Source: an uncultured Candidatus Melainabacteria bacterium
Lineage (GTDB): Bacteria > Cyanobacteriota > Vampirovibrionia > Gastranaerophilales > Gastranaerophilaceae
DNA: 49,232 nucleotides
Direction: 5' to 3'
Assembly: GCA_934747325.1 (NCBI GenBank)
Contig: CAKVGW010000006.1
Location: 1 to 49,232 of the forward strand
Numbering within the stretch: the first letter of the stretch is position 1; each line of letters starts with the position of its first letter. A program made the translations under genes and the position numbers. Under the pieces are notes generated by a model, which worked only from the letters and a program-made list of their open reading frames with translations, did not search any database and was not told the DNA's origin. Shown here in pieces: positions 42,150 to 49,232 of the stretch.

Positions 42150-42231
42150 AGTTTAGAAGTTTAGAGGTTTAGAAGTTTATAAGAAATTTAAAACTTCTCC
42201 TCAACTACTCAACTTATAAACTCCTCAACAG
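42150..42231. repeat. Long imperfect inverted repeat inside the ribosomal operon, copy 6
   Basis: GAGTTTAGAAGTTTAGAGG and TTTAGAAGTTTATAAG pair with ACTTCTCCTCAAC and CAACTTATAAACTCCTC around AATTTAAAACTT. It begins right after the rpmD stop. Confidence 0.6.
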
Positions 42232-42271
42232 ATATTATAAGTAAAAAAGTTATTTAAAAGAGGACATAAAA

Positions 42272-42721
42272 ATGACAAACATAACATTAGAAGATTTAAG
42301 ACCAGCTGAAGGTTCAACTGGCAAATCAAAAAGAGTAGGACGTGGTCGTTCTTCAGGACACGGTAAAACATCTTGCCGCGGTCATAACGGTGAAGGACAA
42401 CGTTCAGGCAGAACTGCTAAAAGAGGTTTTGAAGGTGGTCAAATGCCAGCTTACAGAAGATTACCTAAGTTGAAAGGTTTCCAAATCATCAACCAACGTA
42501 ATTATGCTCAAATCAATGTTGGCAGATTAGCTGATTTAGAAATTACTGAAATTTCTTTGGAATCTTTAAAAGAAATTAGAAAAGCTCATCCTTCTTGCGA
42601 TGGTTTAAGAATTTTAGGCAACGGTGAAATTAAGAAAGCTATCACTGTTAAAGCTAACTATGTAACTCCATCAGCAAAAGAAAAAATCGAAGCAGCAGGC
42701 GGAAAGGTTGAATTAGTATAA
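42272..42721 (+). CDS. rplO: 50S ribosomal protein L15
   Basis: 149 residues. L15 binds 23S rRNA late in assembly. N-terminal glycine-rich part RVGRGRSSGHGKTSCRGHNG, then KRGFEGGQMPAYRRLPKLKG, and the globular end. GAGGACAT precedes the ATG; the TAA overlaps the secY ATG by one base. Confidence 0.97.
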   Translation: MTNITLEDLRPAEGSTGKSKRVGRGRSSGHGKTSCRGHNGEGQRSGRTAKRGFEGGQMPAYRRLPKLKGFQIINQRNYAQINVGRLADLEITEISLESLKEIRKAHPSCDGLRILGNGEIKKAITVKANYVTPSAKEKIEAAGGKVELV

Positions 42722-44070
42722 TGGTAAGAGGAACAACAGGCGGAATGAGAATGCCTACAACGGCAGATTTGATGTCTATGTGGAATGCTTCAGGCTTGAA
42801 AGAGAAGCTTATCTTCACTTTCGGAATGCTTGTTCTGTTCCGCTTTGGTATCCATTTGCCGGTATATGGTATTAATAACGAATTCTTTTCTAACATGGCT
42901 TCCGGTAACAACATCTTAGGTTTCTTGGACTTGTTTACCGGTGGTGCGTTGGGTAAAGTTTCAATATTTGCACTAGGTATCGGACCATATATTACTTCAT
43001 CAATCATTATGCAGTTAATGGCTGTAATTATTCCTGCATTGGAAAAATTACAGAAGGAAGATGGCGAAGCCGGTAGAAGAAAACTTTCTCAATACACAAG
43101 ATTATTTACTGTTGTATTGGCAGTTTTTCAAGCACTAATATTTGTAGGCTATATGTCGCACCTTCCTAGTACAATTGTAGCTGGTGTAAATCATGTTATG
43201 TTTTACATCTCTGCCATAGTTTCATTGACAGCCGGTTCTGTTCTTGTAATGTGGATGTCTGAATTAATTACAGAAAAAGGTATTGGTAACGGTGGTTCTT
43301 TAATCATCTTTGTTGGTATCTTATCAGGTATTCCATTGTATTCAAAAACAACCGCACAAATGATTCAAGGTGAGCCATCACTTATGTGGGGATTGATTCT
43401 ATTACTTGCAATCTTCTTTGTAACAATGATTTTCGTTGTTGTAATGCAAGAAGCAATTCGTAAGGTTATTATTGTTAATCCAAAAAGACAAGTTGGTAAC
43501 AAGGTTTATGGCGGAGTAAATACATTTATTCCGTTCAAACTTAACCCTGGTGGGGTTATGCCAATTATCTTTGCTGTAGCAATTTTATTGTTCCCATCAA
43601 CTATTTTGAGTTTGGTTGGACAAGCTAATTTGCCTGCTGGTTGGGTACAAGATTTTGTTCTTACATTGAATAAAATTTTCAATCCTGGCGGACCTATTTA
43701 CTACGTTATATATTTTGCAATGATTGTTGTGTTAACATTCTTCTACGCATCAATCATGCCAAATATGCAGCCAAAAGAAATTGCTGATAACCTTAAAAAA
43801 TACGGTTCATCAATTCCGGGTATTAAACCGGGAAGACCAACAGCTGAAGCGTTGGATAAAATCTTAACAAAAACTACTTTCATTGGTGCAATGGGCTTAG
43901 GTATAATTGCTCTAGTACCTGCGTTTGCAAGTTATATAACTAAGATTACAACTCTTCAAGGTATCGGTGCTACTTCTTTAATCATCATGGTTGGTGTTGC
44001 GCTTGATTTGATTAACCAAGTTAAAACGCATTTGCTAGCAAGAAATTACGAAACATTCTTGAAGGATTAG
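42721..44070 (+). CDS. secY: Preprotein translocase channel subunit SecY
   Basis: 449 residues, ten membrane helices; forms the SecYEG channel for protein export. Hallmarks: GIHLPVYGIN, FALGIGPYITSSIIMQLM (plug and helix 2), MWMSELITEKGIGNGGSLI, KLNPGGVMPIIFA-like FKLNPGGVMPIIF, and RPTAEALDKILTKTTFIGA. The start at 42721 overlaps the rplO stop (TAATG), suggesting coupling; internal ATGs at 42745 and 42751 are alternatives. The operon ends here: adk and map, usually next, are missing. Confidence 0.97.
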   Translation: MVRGTTGGMRMPTTADLMSMWNASGLKEKLIFTFGMLVLFRFGIHLPVYGINNEFFSNMASGNNILGFLDLFTGGALGKVSIFALGIGPYITSSIIMQLMAVIIPALEKLQKEDGEAGRRKLSQYTRLFTVVLAVFQALIFVGYMSHLPSTIVAGVNHVMFYISAIVSLTAGSVLVMWMSELITEKGIGNGGSLIIFVGILSGIPLYSKTTAQMIQGEPSLMWGLILLLAIFFVTMIFVVVMQEAIRKVIIVNPKRQVGNKVYGGVNTFIPFKLNPGGVMPIIFAVAILLFPSTILSLVGQANLPAGWVQDFVLTLNKIFNPGGPIYYVIYFAMIVVLTFFYASIMPNMQPKEIADNLKKYGSSIPGIKPGRPTAEALDKILTKTTFIGAMGLGIIALVPAFASYITKITTLQGIGATSLIIMVGVALDLINQVKTHLLARNYETFLKD

Positions 44071-44072
44071 TG

Positions 44073-44152
44073 ATAAAAATTTATTATGGTTAAAAAAATC
44101 GGACTTGAAAATATTTTCAAGTCCGATTTTTTTAACCATAATAAATTTTTAT
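44073..44152. terminator. 80-bp perfect palindrome, bidirectional terminator
   Basis: The arms 44073-44112 and 44113-44152 are exact reverse complements with no unpaired centre. The core GGACTTGAAAAT / ATTTTCAAGTCC is flanked by AAAAAAATC / GATTTTTTT. It starts two bases after the secY stop and touches the stop codon of the opposite gene. Confidence 0.92.
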
Positions 44153-44961
44153 TAAACAACTTCATTTATTTGTACAAAATTTTTATAATAATAATTATAA
44201 ACCATTACAGCCACAAATACTAAATAATAAAAATTAATAAGCGTAAAAATAAAATGCATTACAACATTTGCGCCAAACAAAGTTGTAAAAATTGACAAAA
44301 TAAAATATGAAACAAACAGGATTAAAAATAATCCGAAGTTTGTAAAAAATTTTTTGCTGAACAAGTCTTTTAATGACACAAAATAAGCTTTGAACGGATT
44401 TTTTTCTTTGAAAAACAATGCAGGAGAATAAAACATAATTAAAAAATATGTTACTGACATTGTGAAGAATAAAAGCATATTCCAAGCATTAAGTTTGAAT
44501 ATTTGTTCTTGTGTTAAACTGCCTAAGAATGTTTTCATTGCCGCAAAAGATTCCATGCCTTTAGTCAAAGCTTCGGGAGTAATTTCTATATCACCGATTA
44601 GCTTCATTCCAACAAAATAAGAAACAAGGATTAATAAAACAGAAATTATGATTGTATTAATCATTAGCCCTAAAACCGGTAAAAAATATTCTCCAACGCC
44701 TGCCGGAAATTCTTTTAATAATACATTTGGGTCTTCTTGCTCAGGATTAGAAACACAAGTTTTTATCATAAAAAACCAACCTGATAAAAACGCACCGACC
44801 ATTAAACCAAATAAAAGAAGTGCAATTAACAAGCTTAATAAATTACCCCCAACGGAAAATAAAATATACAAGCTTGATAAAAGCGAAAATAAAATCAATG
44901 GTGTTGCTAAAATTATGTATTTATTTGTAAGTTGAAAACTATCTTTTATATAACTAAGCAT
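44152..44961 (-). CDS. Polytopic membrane protein, DUF4013-like
   Basis: 269 residues with about six hydrophobic helices (IILATPLILFSLLSSLYILF, LLIALLLFGLMVGAFLSGWFF, FLPVLGLMINTIIISVLLIL and others). The region LSGWFFMIKTCVSNPEQED, then VLLKEFPAGVGEYFLP, parallels the 21297-22004 protein. GGAG lies before the ATG. It begins eight bases after the CpaE-like gene, so the two are an operon. Function unknown. Confidence 0.7.
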   Translation of the reverse strand: MLSYIKDSFQLTNKYIILATPLILFSLLSSLYILFSVGGNLLSLLIALLLFGLMVGAFLSGWFFMIKTCVSNPEQEDPNVLLKEFPAGVGEYFLPVLGLMINTIIISVLLILVSYFVGMKLIGDIEITPEALTKGMESFAAMKTFLGSLTQEQIFKLNAWNMLLFFTMSVTYFLIMFYSPALFFKEKNPFKAYFVSLKDLFSKKFFTNFGLFLILFVSYFILSIFTTLFGANVVMHFIFTLINFYYLVFVAVMVYNYYYKNFVQINEVV

Positions 44962-44969
44962 TTTTACTC

Positions 44970-46118
44970 CTAAACTCTGTATTGAATAACAGATTGTTCA
45001 ATAATATCATCTGAAACCTTTGACGCAAAATCTCTAAAACTATTGCTGATATTTGATGAAGGATTAACTTCCGAAATCGCTATACCTTTATTAATTGCTT
45101 CCATAATCGTAAAATAATTATTCGGAATTTTCCAATAAACTTTTTGTGCAAGCGTATTTTCTATATCGTCAATCTTGATTTCATCATTGTCCATATAACG
45201 ATTAACTACAATTTTAACCTTGTCTTTCGGATATCTTCTTGAGTGGAACAAATTCAAACATCGTTGCGCATTTCTTATTGCAGGAATATTTACAATCGTT
45301 GTAAACATTATCCAATCTGAACAATCAAGAATTTTAAGCGAATTTTCATCAATATTTGACGACATATCAACAATAATATACGAAAATTCTTTTCTCAAAG
45401 CTTCAAAAAGTGCAGGAATTTGCTGTGGTTTAATACTTTCTGCCTGCTCAATATAATTTGGGTCAGACAAAATATAAAGTGATGTGTCTTTGTATTTTTC
45501 AAACGCTTTAATTAAATTTGAGTTTTCATTATTCACCAATTTATTTAAAACATAATTGACGTCAAACACCGGATTTAGATTTAAAAATGTTGAAACATCG
45601 CCCAATTGTAAATTTAAATCTAAAAGTGCAACTTTGTCTTTCGCAACTTTTGCTAATTCTAAAGCCAAATTAATTGCAATTGTAGTCTTTCCTATTCCAC
45701 CTTTGTTTGAGTAAACAGTAATAATTTTTGACTGAGTTGGAATTTCATCCGCAGAAATGCTTGATAATGCTTGTATAATTCTGCTTAAATCTTCTTTTAG
45801 AACAGGTTTTGGTAAAAATTCTTTTGCACCCAATCTTAAAGCACGTATTATATCGTTAGTAGAACAATCTGTTGAAGTTATTATTAATTTTGAAGTGCAA
45901 AGTTTGATTCTATCAGCCATTTCTTTGATATCTTCGCCATTTGTAGAAATATCCATTATAACGATACAATTTGATCCACATTTTTTAACTTCTTCATAAC
46001 CATCTATATAATCATCAAAAAGTTTGATATCACCTACAAAATCAAAACTTTCTAAATATGATTTTATAACTTCTCTGGAATTGCTATTTTTATCAAAAAC
46101 AATTACCGAATTTTGCAT
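44970..46118 (-). CDS. CpaE/TadZ-like receiver-MinD ATPase
   Basis: 382 residues. N-terminal receiver-like domain (1-125) with the Asp in NCIVIMDISTNG and Lys in FLPKPVLKEDL, then a MinD/ParA-type ATPase with the deviant Walker A SNKGGIGKTTIAINLA (Lys at both ends), VALLDLNLQLGDVSTFL and YIIVDMSS. This is the layout of CpaE/TadZ, which place Tad pilus machinery at the pole; here it pairs with a membrane protein rather than tad genes. A pilus or polarity role is inferred. Confidence 0.82.
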   Translation of the reverse strand: MQNSVIVFDKNSNSREVIKSYLESFDFVGDIKLFDDYIDGYEEVKKCGSNCIVIMDISTNGEDIKEMADRIKLCTSKLIITSTDCSTNDIIRALRLGAKEFLPKPVLKEDLSRIIQALSSISADEIPTQSKIITVYSNKGGIGKTTIAINLALELAKVAKDKVALLDLNLQLGDVSTFLNLNPVFDVNYVLNKLVNNENSNLIKAFEKYKDTSLYILSDPNYIEQAESIKPQQIPALFEALRKEFSYIIVDMSSNIDENSLKILDCSDWIMFTTIVNIPAIRNAQRCLNLFHSRRYPKDKVKIVVNRYMDNDEIKIDDIENTLAQKVYWKIPNNYFTIMEAINKGIAISEVNPSSNISNSFRDFASKVSDDIIEQSVIQYRV

Positions 46119-46241
46119 CTCTAACCTCTTCTTGTTAAATACTCATTTTAATATACATCAAATCAAATCTTTGAACAATCAACTTTTAGACTATTTTGAA
46201 TAAATATGCAATTAAAATTAGAAAAATTTGAGAGCTTAGAT

Positions 46242-46247
46242 TATAAT
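46242..46247 (+). promoter_or_regulatory. -10 box of the UvrA-like gene
   Basis: TATAAT, with TTAGAA 18 bases upstream as a weak -35. It lies inside a longer open frame that starts at 46206, which argues for the ATG at 46266. Confidence 0.5.
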
Positions 46248-46265
46248 AGAAAAAAGAGTTATATT

Positions 46266-48737
46266 ATGTCAAATAAAATTAATGCAATAAAAGTCAGAGG
46301 GGCAAAAGTACACAATCTTAAAAACATTGATGTTGATGTTCCCTTAAATAAAATTGTAGGAATTGCAGGCGTTTCAGGTTCCGGAAAATCTTCTCTTGCA
46401 CTTGGAGTTTTGTATTCAGAAGGTTCAAGAAGATATTTAGAAGCTCTTTCAACTTATACCCGACGCCGAATGACACAAGCAGAAAAGGCTCTTGTCGATG
46501 AAATTCTATACGTTCCGGCTTCTCTTGCCTTGCATCAAAGACCTGCTGTCCCTGGAGTTAGAAGTACGTTTGGAACAGGTACTGAACTTTTAAATAGTCT
46601 TCGATTGATGTTTTCGCGCCTTGCAAGCCATCGTTGTCCTAACGGGCATTATCACGAACCGACTCTAGCAGTTGCAAGCGAACAAGAACTTATTTGTCCG
46701 ACTTGTCAGACGCATTTTTACGCACCGTCAGCAGAGGAATTAGCTTTCAATAGTCAAGGTGCTTGTGAAGTTTGTGGCGGGACAGGCATAGTAAGAACTG
46801 TAGACAAGTCAACACTTGTTCCTGACGAATCTTTAACAATTGATGAAGGCGCAGTTGCACCTTGGGGAACACTTATGTGGTCACTTATGACCGATGTTTG
46901 CCGAGAGATGGGCGTTAGAACAAATATTCCATTTAAAGACTTAACCGACAAAGAAAAAGATATTGTATACAACGGACCTGCCGAAAAGAAACATATTTTC
47001 TACAAAGCCAAAAATACAAATCAAGCAGGCGAATTAGATTTCACGTATTATAACGCGGTTTATACGGTTGAAAACGCTTTATCAAAAGTTAAAGACGAAA
47101 AAAGTATGAAGCGTGTCGAAAAATTCCTTAAACAGGATATTTGTCCGAATTGTCACGGAACGCGTTTATCTCAAAAAGCAAGATATCCTAAAATTATGGG
47201 AATTTCTTTGGATGAAGCTTGTCAAATGACTCTGTCAGAGCTTGTTGAATGGGTGAAAAAAGTTCCAAATTCTTTGCCGAAAGAAATGCAAATGATGACA
47301 GACAGTATCTGCGACTCATTTTTAACGGTTGCAAAACGCCTTATGGATTTAGGTTTGGGATATTTAACTCTTGATAGAGCTGCGTCAACTCTTTCAACGG
47401 GTGAACGTCAGAGAATGCAGCTTGCACGTGCGGTTCGAAACCGAACAACAGGCGTTTTATACGTTTTAGATGAACCTTCAATAGGTTTGCATCCCTCTAA
47501 CATTGTTGGTTTGAAAGGTGTTTTGCACGACCTGCTGGATGACGGGAATTCTATTATTTTAGTTGACCACGATACTCAAATTCTGACCGAATCCGATTGG
47601 ATAATCGAAATGGGACCGAAAGCAGGCGCAAATGGCGGCTACGTAATAGCAGAAGGCACCGTTGAAGATATAGAAAACAACGAGAAATCAATTATCGGCG
47701 AATTTTTATCAGGCAAAAAACAAGTTATCACAAGAAAACAAGCAAATCCTGAAGACATGTTTGAGTTTGGCAAAATTCACATGGAAATAGATGCTATTCA
47801 CACGGTTAAACCACTTGTTGTTGATATTCCAAAAGGGCGCTTAACCGTTGTAACAGGTGTTTCGGGGTCAGGTAAAACAACAATGGTTTTGGAAAGTTTG
47901 ACACCTGCTTTAGAATCTCTCGCAACAAAATCAAAACTCCCTGAACACATAAAAGAAATTAAAGCTGACGGCATTAAACAAGTTAAACTGATTGACGCAA
48001 CGCCAATTGGTATTAATATTCGCTCTACAGTTGCAACTTATGCCAATGTTCATGATGAACTTAGAAAAACCTTTGCAAAAGTCGCTAAATCTATGAATTT
48101 AAGCTACAAAGCAGGAGATTTTTCTTATAACACAGGAAGTTTGCGCTGTCCTGTTTGCGACGGCACAGGTGTAATTAATCTCGATGTTCAGTTTTTACCT
48201 GATGTTGAAATTCCTTGTCCTGAATGCAACGGCTCAAGATATGCCAAAATTGCTGAAAGTATCAAATATAAAGGACATTCGCTTCCACAACTAATGGCAA
48301 TGGATGTTAATACTGCACTTGAAGCTTGCAAAGATTTAAAACTAGTAAATCAAAGATTGCAAATTTTACAAGATTTAGGTCTGGGTTATCTGACTTTGGG
48401 TGAAGCAACACCAAGTCTTTCAGGCGGTGAAGCGCAGAGATTGAAACTCGCAAGTGAAATGCGCAAAACTCAATCAGATTCAGTGTTTATTTTTGATGAA
48501 CCGACAATTGGATTACATCCTTTAGATGTTCAAACTCTTTTAACAGTTTTTCAGACTCTTATTGATAACGGCGCGACCGTCATAGTTATTGAACACGATT
48601 TGGATGTAATTAAAAATGCTGATTATATTGTTGATATGGGACCTGAAGGCGGTGAAGCCGGCGGAGAAATCATCTTTACAGGGACACCTGTGGATTTAAA
48701 AAAATGTAAAAACTCAAAAACTGCAAAATTTGTGTAA
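46266..48737 (+). CDS. UvrA2-type ABC protein lacking the UvrB-binding domain
   Basis: 823 residues from [20 protein letters not shown]. Two UvrA ABC modules: Walker [15 protein letters not shown] and [14 protein letters not shown]; signatures [12 protein letters not shown] and [12 protein letters not shown]; Walker [15 protein letters not shown] and [12 protein letters not shown]. Zinc modules [10 protein letters not shown] and CPVCDGTG...CPECNGSRY. Canonical UvrA has about 940 residues; here the sequence runs from [15 protein letters not shown] almost directly into the zinc module, so the roughly 110-residue UvrB-binding insert is missing, as in UvrA2. It may help damage tolerance or resistance to DNA-binding compounds rather than standard excision repair. 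Confidence 0.88.
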   Translation: MSNKINAIKVRGAKVHNLKNIDVDVPLNKIVGIAGVSGSGKSSLALGVLYSEGSRRYLEALSTYTRRRMTQAEKALVDEILYVPASLALHQRPAVPGVRSTFGTGTELLNSLRLMFSRLASHRCPNGHYHEPTLAVASEQELICPTCQTHFYAPSAEELAFNSQGACEVCGGTGIVRTVDKSTLVPDESLTIDEGAVAPWGTLMWSLMTDVCREMGVRTNIPFKDLTDKEKDIVYNGPAEKKHIFYKAKNTNQAGELDFTYYNAVYTVENALSKVKDEKSMKRVEKFLKQDICPNCHGTRLSQKARYPKIMGISLDEACQMTLSELVEWVKKVPNSLPKEMQMMTDSICDSFLTVAKRLMDLGLGYLTLDRAASTLSTGERQRMQLARAVRNRTTGVLYVLDEPSIGLHPSNIVGLKGVLHDLLDDGNSIILVDHDTQILTESDWIIEMGPKAGANGGYVIAEGTVEDIENNEKSIIGEFLSGKKQVITRKQANPEDMFEFGKIHMEIDAIHTVKPLVVDIPKGRLTVVTGVSGSGKTTMVLESLTPALESLATKSKLPEHIKEIKADGIKQVKLIDATPIGINIRSTVATYANVHDELRKTFAKVAKSMNLSYKAGDFSYNTGSLRCPVCDGTGVINLDVQFLPDVEIPCPECNGSRYAKIAESIKYKGHSLPQLMAMDVNTALEACKDLKLVNQRLQILQDLGLGYLTLGEATPSLSGGEAQRLKLASEMRKTQSDSVFIFDEPTIGLHPLDVQTLLTVFQTLIDNGATVIVIEHDLDVIKNADYIVDMGPEGGEAGGEIIFTGTPVDLKKCKNSKTAKFV

Positions 48738-48780
48738 TTTTATGCTATTATAAATACACAAAGAAAATAGGAGAAATTTT

Positions 48781-49232
48781 ATGCAAGCAAGACGTGCAGC
48801 TAGAGAATTAGCACTTATATTGTTTTCACAATTTGATAAAGAAATTACAAGATATTCAAGAAAAGATTTTGAAGATATCATGCTTAAGTCTGTTAGAATT
48901 CTTTCTAACTCAGCATCAGAAGAATTGAATTTAACAGTTGGTTCTTTGATTGATATAAAAGAGGCTTTAGACACATACGAAGCTGAACACGAATCAAACT
49001 TATCAAGACCTATGGGCGCAAAGAATAAGCCTGTTCAAATTCCTATGACTGATGAAATGATTGCAAAAGTTGATACAATGCTTGATGTTGCAGAAAAAGC
49101 ACTTTTAGCGTTAGAAATAGCGGAATTTACAACTTTAGAAAATCAATCAGAAGTAAAAAATTACACAATTGAAATTGCTGAACAATTCAAAATTAACCAC
49201 AAAGAAATTGATGAAGAAATTCAAAAATATTC
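48781..49232 (+). CDS. nusB: Transcription antitermination factor NusB, 3' cut off by window edge
   Basis: The first 150 residues are visible. The start MQARRAARELALILFSQFDK is the NusB N-terminal motif (ARRxARExAL). NusB joins NusE (S10) on boxA in antitermination of rRNA operons. The middle has extra helical sequence before where the C-terminal part should begin, as in some cyanobacterial NusB. AGGAGAAAT precedes the ATG. No stop before base 49232. Confidence 0.82.
   Translation, partial: MQARRAARELALILFSQFDKEITRYSRKDFEDIMLKSVRILSNSASEELNLTVGSLIDIKEALDTYEAEHESNLSRPMGAKNKPVQIPMTDEMIAKVDTMLDVAEKALLALEIAEFTTLENQSEVKNYTIEIAEQFKINHKEIDEEIQKY

Noticed and set aside
5251-42231. The inverted repeats as a CRISPR array
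   Set aside because: Copies are kilobases apart and palindromic with variable arms; there are no regular spacers and no cas genes.
46206-46265. 20-residue extension of the UvrA-like protein
   Set aside because: It contains a TATAAT box, and UvrA proteins begin near IxIxGAxxHNLKN, matching the ATG at 46266.

Overview
The window looks like a chromosomal segment from a non-photosynthetic relative of the cyanobacteria, most likely a gut-type member of Melainabacteria/Vampirovibrionia (order Gastranaerophilales). This is inferred from a low-GC genome, an OmpR-family regulator close to cyanobacterial RpaB, LL-diaminopimelate aminotransferase (DapL), a DUF151 protein, the YggS-SepF pair, a GHL10 family protein and a cyanobacterial-looking GluRS. 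Anaerobic fermentative traits are present too: a D-lactate dehydrogenase-like enzyme and a stand-alone glycyl-radical protein beside a Crp/Fnr regulator. No transposase, integrase, CRISPR array or rRNA was seen.

Layout. 1-2.74 kb: dnaG (5' end cut off by the window) and the primary sigma factor gene. 2.9-6.8 kb: a hybrid-like histidine kinase, a single-domain receiver and a degenerate PilB/GspE ATPase. 6.8-11.6 kb: a TPR lipid/periplasm-type protein, an EF-hand protein, fusA and a small unknown. 11.65-13.3 kb: a Crp/Fnr regulator divergent from an 80-residue GrcA/YfiD-like glycyl-radical protein across a long palindromic operator, then rlmH. 13.4-14.7 kb: yggS-sepF. 15-18.7 kb: flagellar operon fliJ-fliK-flgD-flgE, reading leftwards. 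19-22 kb: accessory block with an Xre regulator, a small unknown, an ADP-ribosyltransferase-like protein divergent from a Cys-His-Asp papain/transglutaminase-like protein, and a membrane protein. 22.1-29.7 kb: tRNA-His, rpaB, gltX, the cluster pyrH / frr-cdsA-rnc, dapL and DUF151. 29.7-37.6 kb: nadK, D-2-hydroxyacid dehydrogenase, several small or unknown secreted/effector-like genes, an M20 peptidase, a GHL10 protein and a kinase-like protein. 37.7-40.9 kb: glyA, wecA-type transferase, EF-hand protein. 41-44 kb: the tail of the spc ribosomal operon (rpsE-rpmD-rplO-secY). 44-49.2 kb: membrane protein, CpaE-like ATPase, a UvrA lacking its UvrB-binding domain, and nusB (cut off by the window).

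Most noteworthy: (1) the Fnr-type regulator / GrcA-like pair, whose palindrome is centred 41.5 bp before a predicted start of transcription; (2) a set of effector-like proteins, three of which share a short MNIQ/FxAK-like N-terminal tag; (3) several dispersed families of intergenic inverted repeats, some sitting inside flagellar and ribosomal operons; (4) an 80-bp perfect palindrome that fills the gap between convergent genes; (5) several promoters placed so that mRNAs would be leaderless; (6) an RNase III with a catalytic Asp replaced by Cys. All functional statements rest on reading motifs by eye; no database search was run.
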